Source of the DNA: Ulota crispa
Taxonomy: Eukaryota; Streptophyta; Bryopsida; Orthotrichales; Orthotrichaceae
NCBI GenBank assembly: GCA_963920765.1
Contig: OY987244.1
Location: 5,272,501 to 5,336,500, forward strand
Length of the DNA stretch: 64,000 nt
Direction: 5' to 3'
Shown here one piece after another: positions 1 through 12,018 of the stretch (position 1 is the first letter of the stretch; each line of letters opens with the position of its first letter). Made by a program: the position numbers and the translations under genes. The notes under the pieces are model-generated. The model had not been told where the DNA came from, did not search any database, and saw only the letters and a list, made by a program, of their open reading frames with translations.

Positions 1-3000
1 AACTCAGAAACTGGTGTAGATTCCGCAGCTACTCTTCTTCTTTTTCGTCTTCCGTCGTTCTGAACGATACTGAGATCGAATAGACCCTTATAAACCGATG
101 CAACGAATTTCGAATCTTACTAAACTCAGTTTCAAAAGTAAAAGAAAATAAAGAACGCAGTCCCTGTAACTATTCACCTGATACTTGACTTGCAGAATCA
201 AATCAGACTCATGAAGCACATCGCTCGCTCTGCTATTCACAAGATCCAGCAAGTCTCTGAAATCACCGTTACCAGCTCGACAAAGCTCCAGCGACATCAG
301 CTGCGCACTCAGTCGATGCTCGGGTCGTGTCACGACAATTCCACGCTCGACAATGCATTCCCAATATGCCGACTTCAAACTCGTCACCTCACCTGCACTC
401 AACTTCATGTCCCGGCAACAGGAGAAAGTGTACACTCGACGGTTGAGCAATCCACCCAGCTTGAACGCCAATGCATCGATATTGATCCGAAACAAGGAGC
501 TCAGAACTGTGAGGCGAGCAAATTGTCGCCCATCGGAAATGGACGCACACATGGCAGGCACAATCACACTTGTTTTGCCTTCACCCATGTTGAGTTGCAA
601 CACAGCATTCTGGCCGTCTTTGGGTTTCAGCATCGCATTCGTGACATCCACTTGCACCTTGCGCATCCGGTAGTCCCCTTCCAGCTCAAGAAGAAGCTAC
701 TCCGGCCGATCAATGGGCTTCCAGTTCCGTGGCCCGGTGTTGTCCAGCTCTTTCTGGAACGCAGCGACATTGGTGTCGAAGAAACGCAGGCATCGTTCAG
801 CTTGCTGCTCCAACGTCCAGATCACAGCTAATGCACCAAGTGCTGTGCGAACACTTCCCCACTGAGCCTCATAGGGAGGGCTAAGAAGAAATGGGAGCAA
901 AGCAACTGGAGTGACACGCCGCCATAAACCTGCTGCTTCCAATGCTCTAAATATCAAATCTTCCTCACGAGGCATCAGGACATCATGAGTTCCCTTCCAC
1001 AAGGAGATGGATTTCCGCTTACACTGCTGAAACCTCTCGACTAGGTGCATCGTATTGATCCCAACCAAAGGTGGAGCCTGAAGTTTGTAGCGTTCATCCC
1101 AACTGTTTCGTAGATCCGCTTGAACACCTTGGAAACTTGGCAAGCTGAGGAGGAGGGGTCCGCTTCTAGAAACAAAGGATGTGGGTCATGAAGCCCCGCA
1201 TTATGCTTCTCTTGCTTGCACTTCAGACTGATATTATTTCCAAATTCACCTTCTTGGAAAATGGCCTCTGCTTCAGAATACTTTTGGGACGATTCAAACG
1301 TCAAGGAAGCCATTGGAAGCTTACAGGAATAAAGGATGCTCGCTACGGTGATGTCTACGGGAAGAAGCTCAAGGGGACCAGCCTTCAAAGGTAAATTGTA
1401 TCCATGAGAAAGCCATCCCATTTTTGCCGTCACGCGAGACAAATAGCTCTGCAATTCTTGATTATGATGCCACCTAGTGAAGAGCTTGCTCACCCCATCA
1501 AGGGCCTCGTTGCCCGCAATAGTAGATGCAGAAAAATATGAGATAGCTGTGTTGGGCCAACAGCTCCAACTGCTTTGGGCAATGCCAGCCAAGCGTGTAA
1601 AATCCTCCGCTAGTGACTGACGATACAGTGTCGGCAATTCATCATCGTCCGAGTCATCATCACTCTGCATCCAATCGTTAAATGGAACCGCATGGTCTTC
1701 GATTTCAGCTTTGACCAAGGTCAGATCAAATTCCGTCTGCTTCGTGAACTCATATCACTTATGCTCTGGTGGATTTATGTCTTTGAAGTCTTTCGCATGA
1801 ATAGCAACACACAGCAGCGGGAACAAAAGTCGATGGTCCACATCACGAAAAGCGAGAAGTGAGAGAAGAAAAGTAAACTCCTGCTGGCGATCCGACACAC
1901 TGACATTTCTAGCCAAATTATAAAGATTTATCCAATTATCAACGAAGTTTTGCGCCTCAGTAAGTTCTCGCCATGCCGTAACAGTACCTGGAATGGTTAA
2001 ATGTTCGTTGCGTGTTGCACCTCTCAATGAACTGAGATTCATCAATGTCGAAATGAGCTCATCTCCAAACATATCGAGCTTCGGCCAAGGTTCGAACCTG
2101 GCACTTCTCCACTGGAATCCAATTTCAGACAAGGCCCGCATTGCATTGAATGCTTTGAGACTACCGCCCTCGGCCTCAGACAAGTTCATCGTTGTGAAAT
2201 GCAGAGCTGGGGGCTCCCCTTCATAACTGGAGGTCATTTGTGCTTCCAGTCCAAAATAACTTCGCGCCCTCCAGTAGGATTTCAACCGCAACTTTGCACA
2301 CTCTGTCGGTAAAGAGAGTGGCGCCTTTTCAGAACTAGGAAAGAGCACACTTAACTGCTTGCTCCCTTTCACAAGCTTCTCAACGATGATACGAAAAGCA
2401 TCAAGCGCAGTCGAAGGAAACACTCCCTCTGGCCAACTGACGGACTGCATACATTGCAGATGCTTTGGATACCACTCTCGTCTCGGAGCGAGCTTCTCGA
2501 TATTCTGTAATATTGAAGCTGAGGTAGAGTCGTAGGGCTTGCAAGACCAGCAACGGGGAGACTGGAGGATTCTCATTGCTGATTCCGCTCCCGTCAGTCC
2601 CGTGAAAGGGTCCGGCAATGGATGGGCTGTCGACGCATGCAACAGCGCCAGGTACAGCCACGCTGATTGGCTCGTCGGGGCTCGAAGACATTGCAGTCGA
2701 TGATCCACGTCGTAAATAAAGAAGCTCGGTGATGAGAATTCAACATTTTCGACTCCCACCACAGGATGACGTTGCCCATATTTTGATCGCTTTTCCATCT
2801 TCCTGGACAAGGCCATGGTATGAGGCATGATCAGAGAATGTTTGGGTGTTATGTACCTCCCTGGTACGTTCAGTTCCGTCAAGAGGAGCCCATGCCGCAA
2901 GCCAATTAAGGTTCCAAGCGACTGATTCTCAGAAACCTTAAACCCGGGTTGCTCCCGAGACAATAACACGCCTTCCTTGATGTGAAAGCTTAGACCCATC

Positions 3001-6000
3001 CGTGGCAACTCGGCGTGGATTTCACCGGAGCCGCTGCTAACGAACACATGGACGAAAGCAGGCAACTCCAAACGATGGAGCACTCCATCATATACCTCTT
3101 TGAAGCTGGTGCTGCAAATATCCACCAATTTGCGATCTCGTTGCGTGTCTTGTACTGTCCTGCCATTGATCTCAAATGGCACAACATCATCTGCAAATGG
3201 TCGTCGTCAAACTTCACCGAGCGACACAAAATGCGAACATCTGGCTGTGTTGACCCACTTTTCGTTTTCGGCATCAGAACCCAATGGCTGAAGTTCTCAA
3301 TAAGTATGCTGGGGAGATCGCGTCCAAAGAATCGGCTAGGAAACAATTCATATTTGTGCTTGTCATGACGCCGATCTTTCACCAGGAGTCGTTCGCCTTG
3401 TAAAGCAAATGTAAACACGGAGTCTCCGAACTTCTGCACTGAAACAAACGAGCCTCCGCTGGCAGCAGCTGGCTGCACCTCGAACACATGGCAGCCAAAT
3501 ACGCGTGCATAGTCCTTGTGACCTGTGATTGCACGAGGGAGCCGACCTACAGGAAGTGCATCTACAAGAAAAGAACCCTGCAAGGTGTCCACATGCAAAG
3601 TGCTCTTGTGCCCCTCGATATGCTTGAATGTCGTCGTCCACCAGTGTCCCCCTGGCGACTTGTAGCATGTCCACCGTTCTTCAATGTGGCTCTGAGTTGC
3701 ATCAGCCCAGTGACGGCTTACAAATCCGGTCAAACAATCCTCCAAATAATGCTGCAGAGGTTTCTCTAAATGCAAGGCTGTCAACTGCACACGCCGCAGA
3801 AGATTTCGTTGAAACCTGCTCACTACCGACTCTGAATTCAACAAAACGTTATCATGGATGCGGGCAAGAGCTCTAAGCCAATATATCACATCTTCGTTGC
3901 TCGTCATAGCCAGCGATTCCAATCGACCAACGTCCAAATCGAATGTCAGAGCTGCAATGGCTGCTACATCCACAAGCTTCGAACGCATTATCTGAACTTC
4001 ATGGATCGGAGATGCCATCATTTCTCGAAGAACCCCCTCAATTTGAGTCAACCATCTCTCTGCAATATCACGACAACTTCGGAGAACGTCCATTGCAGCC
4101 ATTTCCCAAGCAGGTTCCGAAAAGGACAATACTCGTGCTCCGACGGTGACGATGCTCAAAAGCGTCAAATGATCCTTCCAATTGTCTCCAACGTTTCTTG
4201 TCAGAAAAAAGGAGCCTTTGAAGAGTGTATCGTGCAAACGCTTCGTCTCGTAAATCACGCGGTGAATCCCGAAACCAACCCCATTCGGTGGACCCGTCTG
4301 CCAAAGCGCTTGTGAGATCAAGTTCACAACACTCGGCCGGGACAATGACAGGGCCTGCATTTCAAGGACTCGGACCAAGTTCCGGATTTGGAGATGTTGC
4401 CCCACACGCAAAGTCCCGAATACCTTAAACTCTGCCAAGTTCAGATCCGGTGGGCAATCGCTCTGCTTGCAGAGAACCTCATTCTCCGTGTGGGAAGTTC
4501 CCATGGTCCACTGCAAACAACTGTAGGCTCCATCAGTACTCAGTGTGGTGAGCGACAGCACATCCGGAGTTTCTTCGCACGTACTTTTGCTGGCAAGTTT
4601 ATCACTATCGTGTTCTACCAAATGGACGTTGAATCCATTGGCCGTGAAGAAATGTTCTTCCGCAGTATCTGGAGGCCAAGAGCTATAATGCGAATTCATA
4701 ACCAACTTGGTGGTGCTGCCAAGAGTGATCAAAGGAGATTCACTTGGAGTGCGAACCCAACGTTTCAGAGGCTCATACGTCCGCCATGTGCCCTCCTTCT
4801 GGCAAGCTTGCAATTTTACACCCAGTACCTCCCGACGAAAAACGTGTAACGCGTCACGAAGGGTCGTCCATGACGAAGTAGGAGCCACAAGCTCGCCGAC
4901 CACAGCGTCTTGCAAGTGCGTTTTTTCCGGCAAAGGAAACTCAAAAACGCTGACGAGCATCTCGGAAGCTTGTTTTTCCAAGCTACATTTCTGGCAATAC
5001 CAGGAATGATACGTGCAACCTCTGGGATTTGTGAAAAACTCGCAAGAGCTCGCCTTGGCACGATCGAGAAGATTCTTATGTATATTTCGTGCTTTCGAGA
5101 GCTCCTTTAGCTTCTTATGCTTTTTCTGACGAGCAAACTTCAATATCTGAGCTTTTCTTTTCGCAACTTCGGGATCTTGTTGCGCTTGAAGTACTGCGAA
5201 AGACTGTGGTGATGGCACATCTTCACTGATCAGGGAATTCGGCATAGTACTTTTCTCCAAACGCCTCGCGAAATACGCCTCCAACTCGGTCAAACGGTCC
5301 ATATCGTGGCGGTGAGGCAACAATAGTTACTGCAGCACGCTGACGTCCACCCCAGCATCATACTGATGTAGGAGAGGGAACTCTCGCCCCGCCAGCAGAT
5401 CTAGCGCTGAAACAATTGTGGTTGCAGTCAGAATCATTCGGCTTGATCCAAGGCAATCACCATTGTAGAAACGATTCGCCCGATCGATGTACTTCACCAG
5501 CAGCTTGAAGAGCTGCGTGTCGGGTCGATCAATGTCGCCTTGATGCTCGGCGAACAAAACATCGCGCACCCAAACCTCGATGTCATGAAGTCGTATCAGT
5601 TCACTACCGCTACCGGCATTGCAGAGAAGATCCACGTCCGGCCAATCGCGAGATTGTTTCCTTATTAAACACCGCGGATTCAAATTGTCTTGGACAGAAT
5701 GCAGCGATTTCTGAGACAACGCCACCTGAAGGTGAGGCCAGGTAGTCTGGAAAGAGTGTCTGAGATCACCCTCAAAGTTCAACTTGCTTTTCTCGACGTT
5801 GGTATCAGAACCGTCTGCCTCTTGTTTCCTTATGTTCTGCCAAACCTCATCAAGCTTTACACGGACGTTTATCACCAATTCGCAGATTTCCTTCACATTG
5901 CGTTGAACGCAACGATGAAGCGAATCATCTATGGCTACTCTCTGTTTCAATAACTCTTCAATTTTGGAGGCTCGCCGAGCTACCTTGCTTAGCATTTGCA

Positions 6001-7116
6001 GTATCACATCCGTATCCAACTCGGCAAACTGTTGCAAGCATGTACACATAAGTTTCAGCATAATGAGCTTGTACGCCAACATGCCACCCGATGCACCCAA
6101 ACCGCCACCCATGAGGGTGCTGTGGAGCACGACCTTGACAGCATTGTACTCTCCCGATCGCCGCCAAGGGAGCAGGGATCCATGCTTCCACAAGATTTCA
6201 TCACGACTCTTCTTTCGCACACGCTTGACACCCGCCACACCGGTAATCAAGGCGTTTCCAGCGACGGCTCCCAACAGCCATTCCGTCACGTACCTGAAGT
6301 GAGCATATGTTTGCACGAAATTAGCCAAACAGCTCAAAGAGAAGATTCTCGGCTATTTTCTCAGAATAAGCACTAGCCTAAAGGGCAAGCTCGCTAACAA
6401 AAACACCTTCCAAAGGAGCCATAACTTTTACTAAAACATAGTGAATTGCTACAAAATCGAAGACTCTAATACATTCTTCCAAAAATGGCTGAAACTTGTA
6501 GAAAACTTGCTGATTTTGAACAAACATGACAACATCAGTACACCACTGCGCACCTCACATCCACGACGTCACGACGCTCTGCATGAGAGGATCCCGCTTT
6601 CTTCGACTTGGGATACATCTCCTCAAAAGCGTGGTTTGCCAGTTCTGCGACCTGTTTTGCAAAGCTGGCATTCCGCACTCGATCCGACTGGGTGGTGACT
6701 GACCAGCCAGGGAAAGTGCCAGATAATACTCCAGGTGCGCCCATCACCTCGGCGGACCTTGCAGCGATACGAAATACTGCAAGCGTTGCCAACGCGCTGT
6801 TGTTGGCAGGGATCGACACCGTCAAACCAGCGTTTTGCATGGGCAGGTAAAGGGCACATGTTTTGCCCGGCTCAATGATTTTGAGCACCGTTTCCCAGTC
6901 CAGGAACTTCTGTTGAGCCATCCCCCATGACTTCATCATGACTTTTGTTTCCTTGAGCTCTTCCAACTCAAGCAGTGCAAGCGCATTTTCCACCAATCGA
7001 ACAAACATCCCCGCGTCAGCACCCGACTCGTCTTGTACTTGAGGAAGCTCTATTGGAAGAAAAATGTTGTTCACGATGTGCTTCAGAACAGGATCTTCCA
7101 TCTTGCGCAACTCCAT
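1..7116 (-). pseudogene. Decaying giant DUF6606-DUF3638 family gene (5' two thirds or so; runs off the left edge)
   Basis: Exon 1 is 6554-7116 (ATG at 7116), a 206-bp GT-AG intron follows (6348-6553), then one exon of about 6.2 kb runs to a GT donor at 177. Seen: an N-terminal DUF6606-like part (NNIFLPIELPQ, LPMQNAGLTVS, KKSRDEILWKHG), a middle part (CLPDP-type HPLPDPFTGLTG, LAPRREWYPKHLQ), and the DUF3638 start with a Walker-A/SecA-like QLNMGEGKTSVIVP at about 550-600 and HESDLIL near 195-215. Known: the family (DUF6606, DUF3638, DUF3645) is best known from fungi, oomycetes and protists, is often over 3,000 aa, and is sometimes labelled 'ubiquitinyl hydrolase' without good proof; its function is unclear. 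Odd: the frame is broken by TAG 697-699, a frameshift near 1095-1143, TGA 1755-1757, a frameshift near 3190-3210 and TAA 5327-5329, while protein similarity continues across each. Inferred: a recently inactivated gene. The DUF3645 part would lie left of the window. Confidence 0.85.
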
Positions 7117-7424
7117 CTGTCGATATAAAGAAAAGAGAATATAATTAGCTTACGATCTAGATATGCGATCGACAATAAATGATGATCAAAGACTTCAAAA
7201 GTTAAAGAGAAATGTTGAAGATGATCATAAGCCAAGCAGGAAAAGTGAATGTCACAATCACTCGTAGAAATTATAAAAAAAAATCCTTACGATACCAAGG
7301 ACCACTTTAGATTGCACAACATCACAAATTACCTCCTTCATTCTTTTGACACTGCTTCAGTGTTAAGAAAATTGTCCAACTGAATTAGTGTTGTTCTAAT
7401 GCTGTTTTGTTAATCTATTAACAT

Positions 7425-7695
7425 TGTTTCAATAAGGTATTGGAACAATAAATACTTTGACGATTTTGAACTAAGTAATCATTTCAAACTAGATTAAAAT
7501 ATCATTATACAAATATTGAAAACATAGTTGTCATCAATGCATATTGAATTAATGTTAATGCATTATTGTGCAATGTACATTGTATCAACAAAAATTTAAC
7601 TATTCTTTTCATCAACATTGATTCAATACTGATTGTTGCAATGCATATTGTGTCAACATGATTTCAATTTGTACTTTTATCAACATTGATTCAAT
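7425..7695. repeat. AT-rich degenerate tandem repeat
   Basis: Low-complexity sequence made of variants of a unit containing ATCAACATTGATTCAAT. Two exact copies of that 17-mer lie at 7611-7627 and 7679-7695, and many looser TTGCAATGCATATTG-like copies lie to the left. The repeat ends where the recognisable Lgl-like coding similarity ends, so it may mark the breakpoint that truncated that gene. The stretch 7117-7424, upstream of the DUF6606 start codon, shows no other feature. Confidence 0.6.
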
Positions 7696-9190
7696 CATGC
7701 ACGGTAAACCACTTTCTCAGTGAAAGTACGTGTGTTTCGGACATACTCTGTAAGCCGCTTGCGTTGTGACTGTGTGCCACCCCGAATGGCTAGAATATTA
7801 GTTTCGTGAAGATCCCATGATACTAATACGCTATTTCCATACGCAATGACCAGCCTGCGCAAGACATGCAAATATACGCAGTGAGTGTAAATGAGAAGTA
7901 TTTATATCAAGTCTGGCAACCCGTATCTGAAGGACTTAGAACAAAAGTTTTGACTCATTAACTACAGAAACTAACAGACAACGTCATAAAAAAGAATGGT
8001 CTTCACGATTATTTGAGGGTCTATAGAGTTAGAGTGATCATATAGGGCTTCTTATGATACTTGGGGTAGCCTCCCTATGATTACTGTGACCATAAGGAGA
8101 CCACCCTATGGATCATGGAGAAGTTTGTTATAATATTGTCTCGAAGCTCTTGCTGCAGTCTACTTGTACTTAAAATCGTGTTGTATGTCGGGTTGAAGCA
8201 ATTCCGTATAATCATACAGCTGATTGGCCATGACATTACCTGCTGAATTCATTGTTTACTTACGGAAGAATACCAACGACTGACGGTGCAGTGCTACTTC
8301 CAGGCCTCACGATCCCACCTGAAAATGCATAGAAATTACAACTTGTTACAGATCAGTGTGCCAGTACATAGGCAAGGTTCAAACAAAACATGACCACAAC
8401 ATTTACCAAAGTAGAAGTAAAAACGCACCTAGAGCAACATGTGGAGGAATGCAATAAGGCAGCTTGGTAATTTCATTCGAATTTTTCACATATTGCAGAA
8501 CAGAGACCGTTCCAGCTTCATCTCCAACATACCTGCACATATGACGAACCTAATATCACGATCCACCGAAGATATTTCTAAAACGCAATGATACCTTGGT
8601 GACAAACAAATATGACCAAGCATGCATACTTGGCACCGTTAGCCGATGAACATCACTCGTTTCAACTCTAACCACGAGTGCCCAAACTAAAGTTATAAAA
8701 TCCACTTTGGAAGCTATTGGTCGATTGCAGTAACTTTGGAAACATATTCTATTGTTCACAAATATAGTACACGGTCCTTCTTTCTAATGGAACATTTTAT
8801 TACTTTTCTTAAGCCTGCCTATATACTTATTTTCATCTTCTATTCATGTACAAGAAGCTTCATTAGGACACGTACTGGTTAACAATTGAAAGCCAAGAAC
8901 GTGGCCAACTCTGATACGACAATTTCAAATTTCATGAATGATCTCCCAATTACTACATACCGAAAGTTCACCGGTGGGAAAAAAATGCTTACGTGTAGGT
9001 TGTTCCTTGCAAGACAGCGATGGCAGAAATATCATGTTCCCACTTTATTATTCACGCCAACTCTTGATGTGCCACGACCCGCGGGTGAAGCTGCTCAGAT
9101 GTTAATCCACCCGCCGGAATCGGAACCTGGTTGTTCTGTTCAGAGAGGAAATCAAAAACCACGCCCTCAGAAACCTTCAAAACCCTAAAC
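7695..9190 (-). pseudogene. Truncated Lgl/tomosyn-like (SRO77-type) WD40 gene remnant
   Basis: Four blocks splice in phase on the minus strand. Block 1 (about 8993-9136) reads LTSEQLHPRVVAH, then an in-frame TGA (9052-9054), then KWEHDISAIAVLQGTTY with a GT donor. Block 2 (8429-8532) reads YVGDEAGTVSVLQ and ITKLPYCIPPHVALG. Block 3 (8264-8318) reads GIVRPGSSTAP and VVGILP. Block 4 (7695-7854) reads LVIAYGNSVLVSWDL, then GG, then runs into repeats. Known: this order (PRV, W-x-x-I-x-x-x-A-V-x-Q-G-T, YVGDE-x-G, P-x-x-VGILP, LVIAY-x-x-x-x-x-x-WDL) is that of plant Lgl/tomosyn-like proteins, which bind SNAREs in exocytosis. The segment between the PRV block and the KWEHDIS block, normally the first WD40 repeats, is missing, and about the last three quarters of the protein is absent. 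Most likely a dead gene fragment. Confidence 0.72.
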
Positions 9191-10367
9191 CATGAATCAA
9201 CTTCACGGGTACCAATCAGACGGCGCATTCTCTCATTCGAAATTCTACAAAATGCACACTTCGAGATCTAGAGTGAAAGTATAATTCAGCCGCAGCCAAA
9301 TTTTATACCACAAGAATCAGTAATGAATATTGCATGCAATGCACAAACAACAAATCAAAACCTACTAAAAGAAAGTTCCCCTTGACCTACTCAAAATTTC
9401 GAACAGATTAACTTGCGCCTTCTAGTCCAAGGGTTGAAATAAAAGGTCAAATGGGAGAAAGAGGTCTCACCTCCCAGAGCTGCCTCCAGTCGACTCCGAG
9501 ACTGAATGCCAAGTGGCAGATAGCGACCTGATCATCGAAGTCACAATCTAGGATCAGCAACGGTGACTTAAGATAGTCTCTGCATAATAGCTGACGACCC
9601 ACACACAACTGAAGTTGACCGAGCAATTGTTGAGTGCCAACATACTTTTGCACCGAAATCACCATCAGTTCGAGAAGTGCAAAAGCCGCCACTTCCGCTC
9701 CTGATCACGAACAGGTTATAGTCATATTCTCTTTGACCTCAACCACTGTCCAGTAGTGGAAGAGTCCGTGGTGTTTCACTTCAAACCTCGGTGCAAAATA
9801 GCAGCCCCCTGCCAATGTTCAAACAAACCGTACGCCTTGAATCAATCTGCGAGTTTGGAATTGACAACATAAGCATATTGTAGATAAATGTTGTGATCCA
9901 TAACCACAACGACCAAGTACTATTAAGCGATTATACAAATCCTGCTCCGGGGAAATTCACAAAACGAAGCGCAATTGCCCGAAGTCACCCCACACAGCTG
10001 CATAGTACTCGAACCATATGTGCAGCTACTTCTCAAATCGTGCTAAAACCAGAGAAGTGTTGCGTTGCAAACATAATATAACACCTAACAGAGCTCGTTA
10101 TTTGCAGCATAATTAAGCTCTCCATAATCCGAAACAAGGGATCTTGATTCAAGAGTGGATCCAGTGATCGAACTCCACAGTAGAAGAAACAAAGTTCAGA
10201 CAATCCTCAGCTCAGCTTCAGCGCTCTAAGCAGACTCTATAGGAGCTCCATTCAAGCAACAGACAGCCAACTACAAGTGCAACCTGAAATTCACTCCTTA
10301 TATCAGAGCCCTAAAAACCCGGACTGGATCATCGTCTTTATACAATATTAACCAGGTAAAAGCGAGA
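9191..10367. other. No gene recognised
   Basis: Moderate GC at 9191-10330 but no convincing exon set. An 81-codon minus-strand frame at 9447-9692 ends at a good-looking GAG|GTGAGA donor but matches nothing I recognise. A telo-box (AAACCCTAA) lies at 9180-9188, which may mark the former promoter or first exon of the Lgl-like remnant. Confidence 0.4.
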
Positions 10368-10626
10368 AACACCATATTAGGTAAATTGGGAAAAAAGTGT
10401 ACATTCTGGGACTTTCACTATTTCTGTCATTATGTAAAATTTAAGATATTACAAAAAAAAAAGCATGCAATTTCTTGTACAATATTGAAGTCTCAGTGAT
10501 TGTCTTCAAGAATTTCAAATAATTTTCAAATTTGAGCTATAGCTCTGCCTACATTTATTGTATCTAAGATTAAGGTGAAGTACAAAATGGTACCTCCGTT
10601 TTTCCCAATTTACCTAATATGGTGTT
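10368..10626. mobile_element. Short foldback element (MITE-like), 259 bp
   Basis: The termini are inverted repeats of 28 bp starting AACACCATATTAGG at 10368 and ending with the complement CCTAATATGGTGTT at 10626. The first 26 bases inward from CACC match perfectly. The element is flanked by GAGA on both sides (10364-10367 and 10627-10630), a possible 4-bp target duplication. No coding capacity. The superfamily is not clear from these ends. Confidence 0.75.
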
Positions 10627-12018
10627 GAGAGGCTTTCAAACCGCACCCTATAGACGCACATTCCGAACCTATGTAGACTCAAGCATGCACGTAATGGAAT
10701 ATTGACCCTTAATATCTTCCACATATCTTTGTCAGTAGAACAAAAGACGTTCTACCTTGTAATAAACCTCAGAAATTTCAAAGAGCTAAAACTCATTATT
10801 CAACTCTAAACAACGTCTGCAATACAAGCAATTTGATGTGAAATTCTTCACTTGCCCTATGTTTAATTTTGGTGATTGCCAACACAATGCCAACACAACG
10901 TGCAACCTCAAATCCAAAATTTGATATCAAAGCAAAACTTTCACAAGTGTCTTGAAATTGATACCATTCCCCCAACTTCTTATTCAAACTTGGGTGATAT
11001 GTGACAGTATAGTGATGGGAGACCTTGAAGATTGCATGCAAATTGGGGTTCCCAACTCACTCCCACGCTTATAGGAGTTGGCTGAAGCACCTGGATATTT
11101 ACGGATGTGAGTCTGAAAACTTAGAATAAGATGTCCTTCACACCCCACAACCGTTGTCTTGTCATTCCCATAGCCCAAAAATATTGACTTCCACACTGTG
11201 TCTAAATTGCCAATGATCAAAGACATCAATAAATCCTCAAACCATTTGAGTACTGGGATTCTCGTGTGGAAAAAAGAGACATAATAGTGTAGCTCCCCAT
11301 TCAATCATAGGAGAGAGTTGTTAAGTAATGAAATACTATCTGCTTCGCTCAGCAAGTTACATTATATTCAACCTAGATGTTTCTTTACATACTAGAATGT
11401 GTAAGTATCACTAGGTGTACTGCGCATGTATCAGTGGTGTCGCTTTTTGGTTTTCTAGTTCCAAGTGTCTTATGGTGCTTTAGCTACCTCAAATTTAGGT
11501 TAATCAAATACAGCTTTGAGAACAAATTTTAGCTTCACCAACTAAAATCTGGCATTTCCCATTTTCAACTGGTTTTTCAACAAGCATGCACCAGTTATTT
11601 TCTCAAGAACTTCCATATTTATACAGGGATATACTACAATTAAAAAATTTCTAGAAGATTTGGCCAGTTTTTATCAAGTAGTTTCAAATTTCAACCGGTT
11701 TTTTTGCAATTTCAACCGGCTGACAATACACTAAATGCCGGTTTAGCACAAACCCAGAATCACATGACCATCAAGTAATTCATCTCCAACAACTTGCACA
11801 CTCCAAAAACCCAAAATCTAGGCACAGATGAATGAGTCCTCTTTGCCATTGCAAAACACTACACAAGGCTTAAACTAGGTTCAAACTCCATTGAGCAAAT
11901 TTCTTTGTTGTATAGTTGAGGCTATGTAGTTGATTCTACTTGGCGTCATTCACAAATTTAATTTGCCACCGAATTAGCCTACAGTAAAGTAAACGGATAA
12001 TGAAATTAATTTGCGTAC
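10627..12018. other. AT-rich spacer, no gene recognised
   Basis: Only short chance frames occur; the longest are two minus-strand frames of 81 and 106 codons at 10796-11304 without recognisable motifs. At 11680-11740 there is a small internal duplication of a TTTCAACCGG-containing phrase. Confidence 0.4.

Noticed and set aside
190..831. 213-codon plus-strand reading frame
   Set aside because: It lies antisense to the DUF3638 coding block, which has clear family motifs; the plus frame has none.
3015..5110. Plus-strand frames of 60-153 codons opposite the DUF6606/DUF3638 exon
   Set aside because: Shadows of the 777-codon minus-strand block.
1..7116. Idea that the TAA, TGA and TAG are recoded (alternative genetic code or readthrough)
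   Set aside because: All three stop types occur, two frameshifts accompany them, and ARC5, KIN-12, DUF4057 and the NOL8-like gene in the same window have ordinary stops and no internal ones.
1..7116. Fungal contamination of the assembly
   Set aside because: The same contiguous sequence carries plant-only genes, and the spacers between are uniform plant-like AT-rich DNA. A chimeric join cannot be fully excluded without reads.
9447..9692. Minus-strand frame considered as an upstream exon of the Lgl-like gene
   Set aside because: Its wording does not match the family in any one frame, and its position is out of order relative to the PRV block at 9070-9136.
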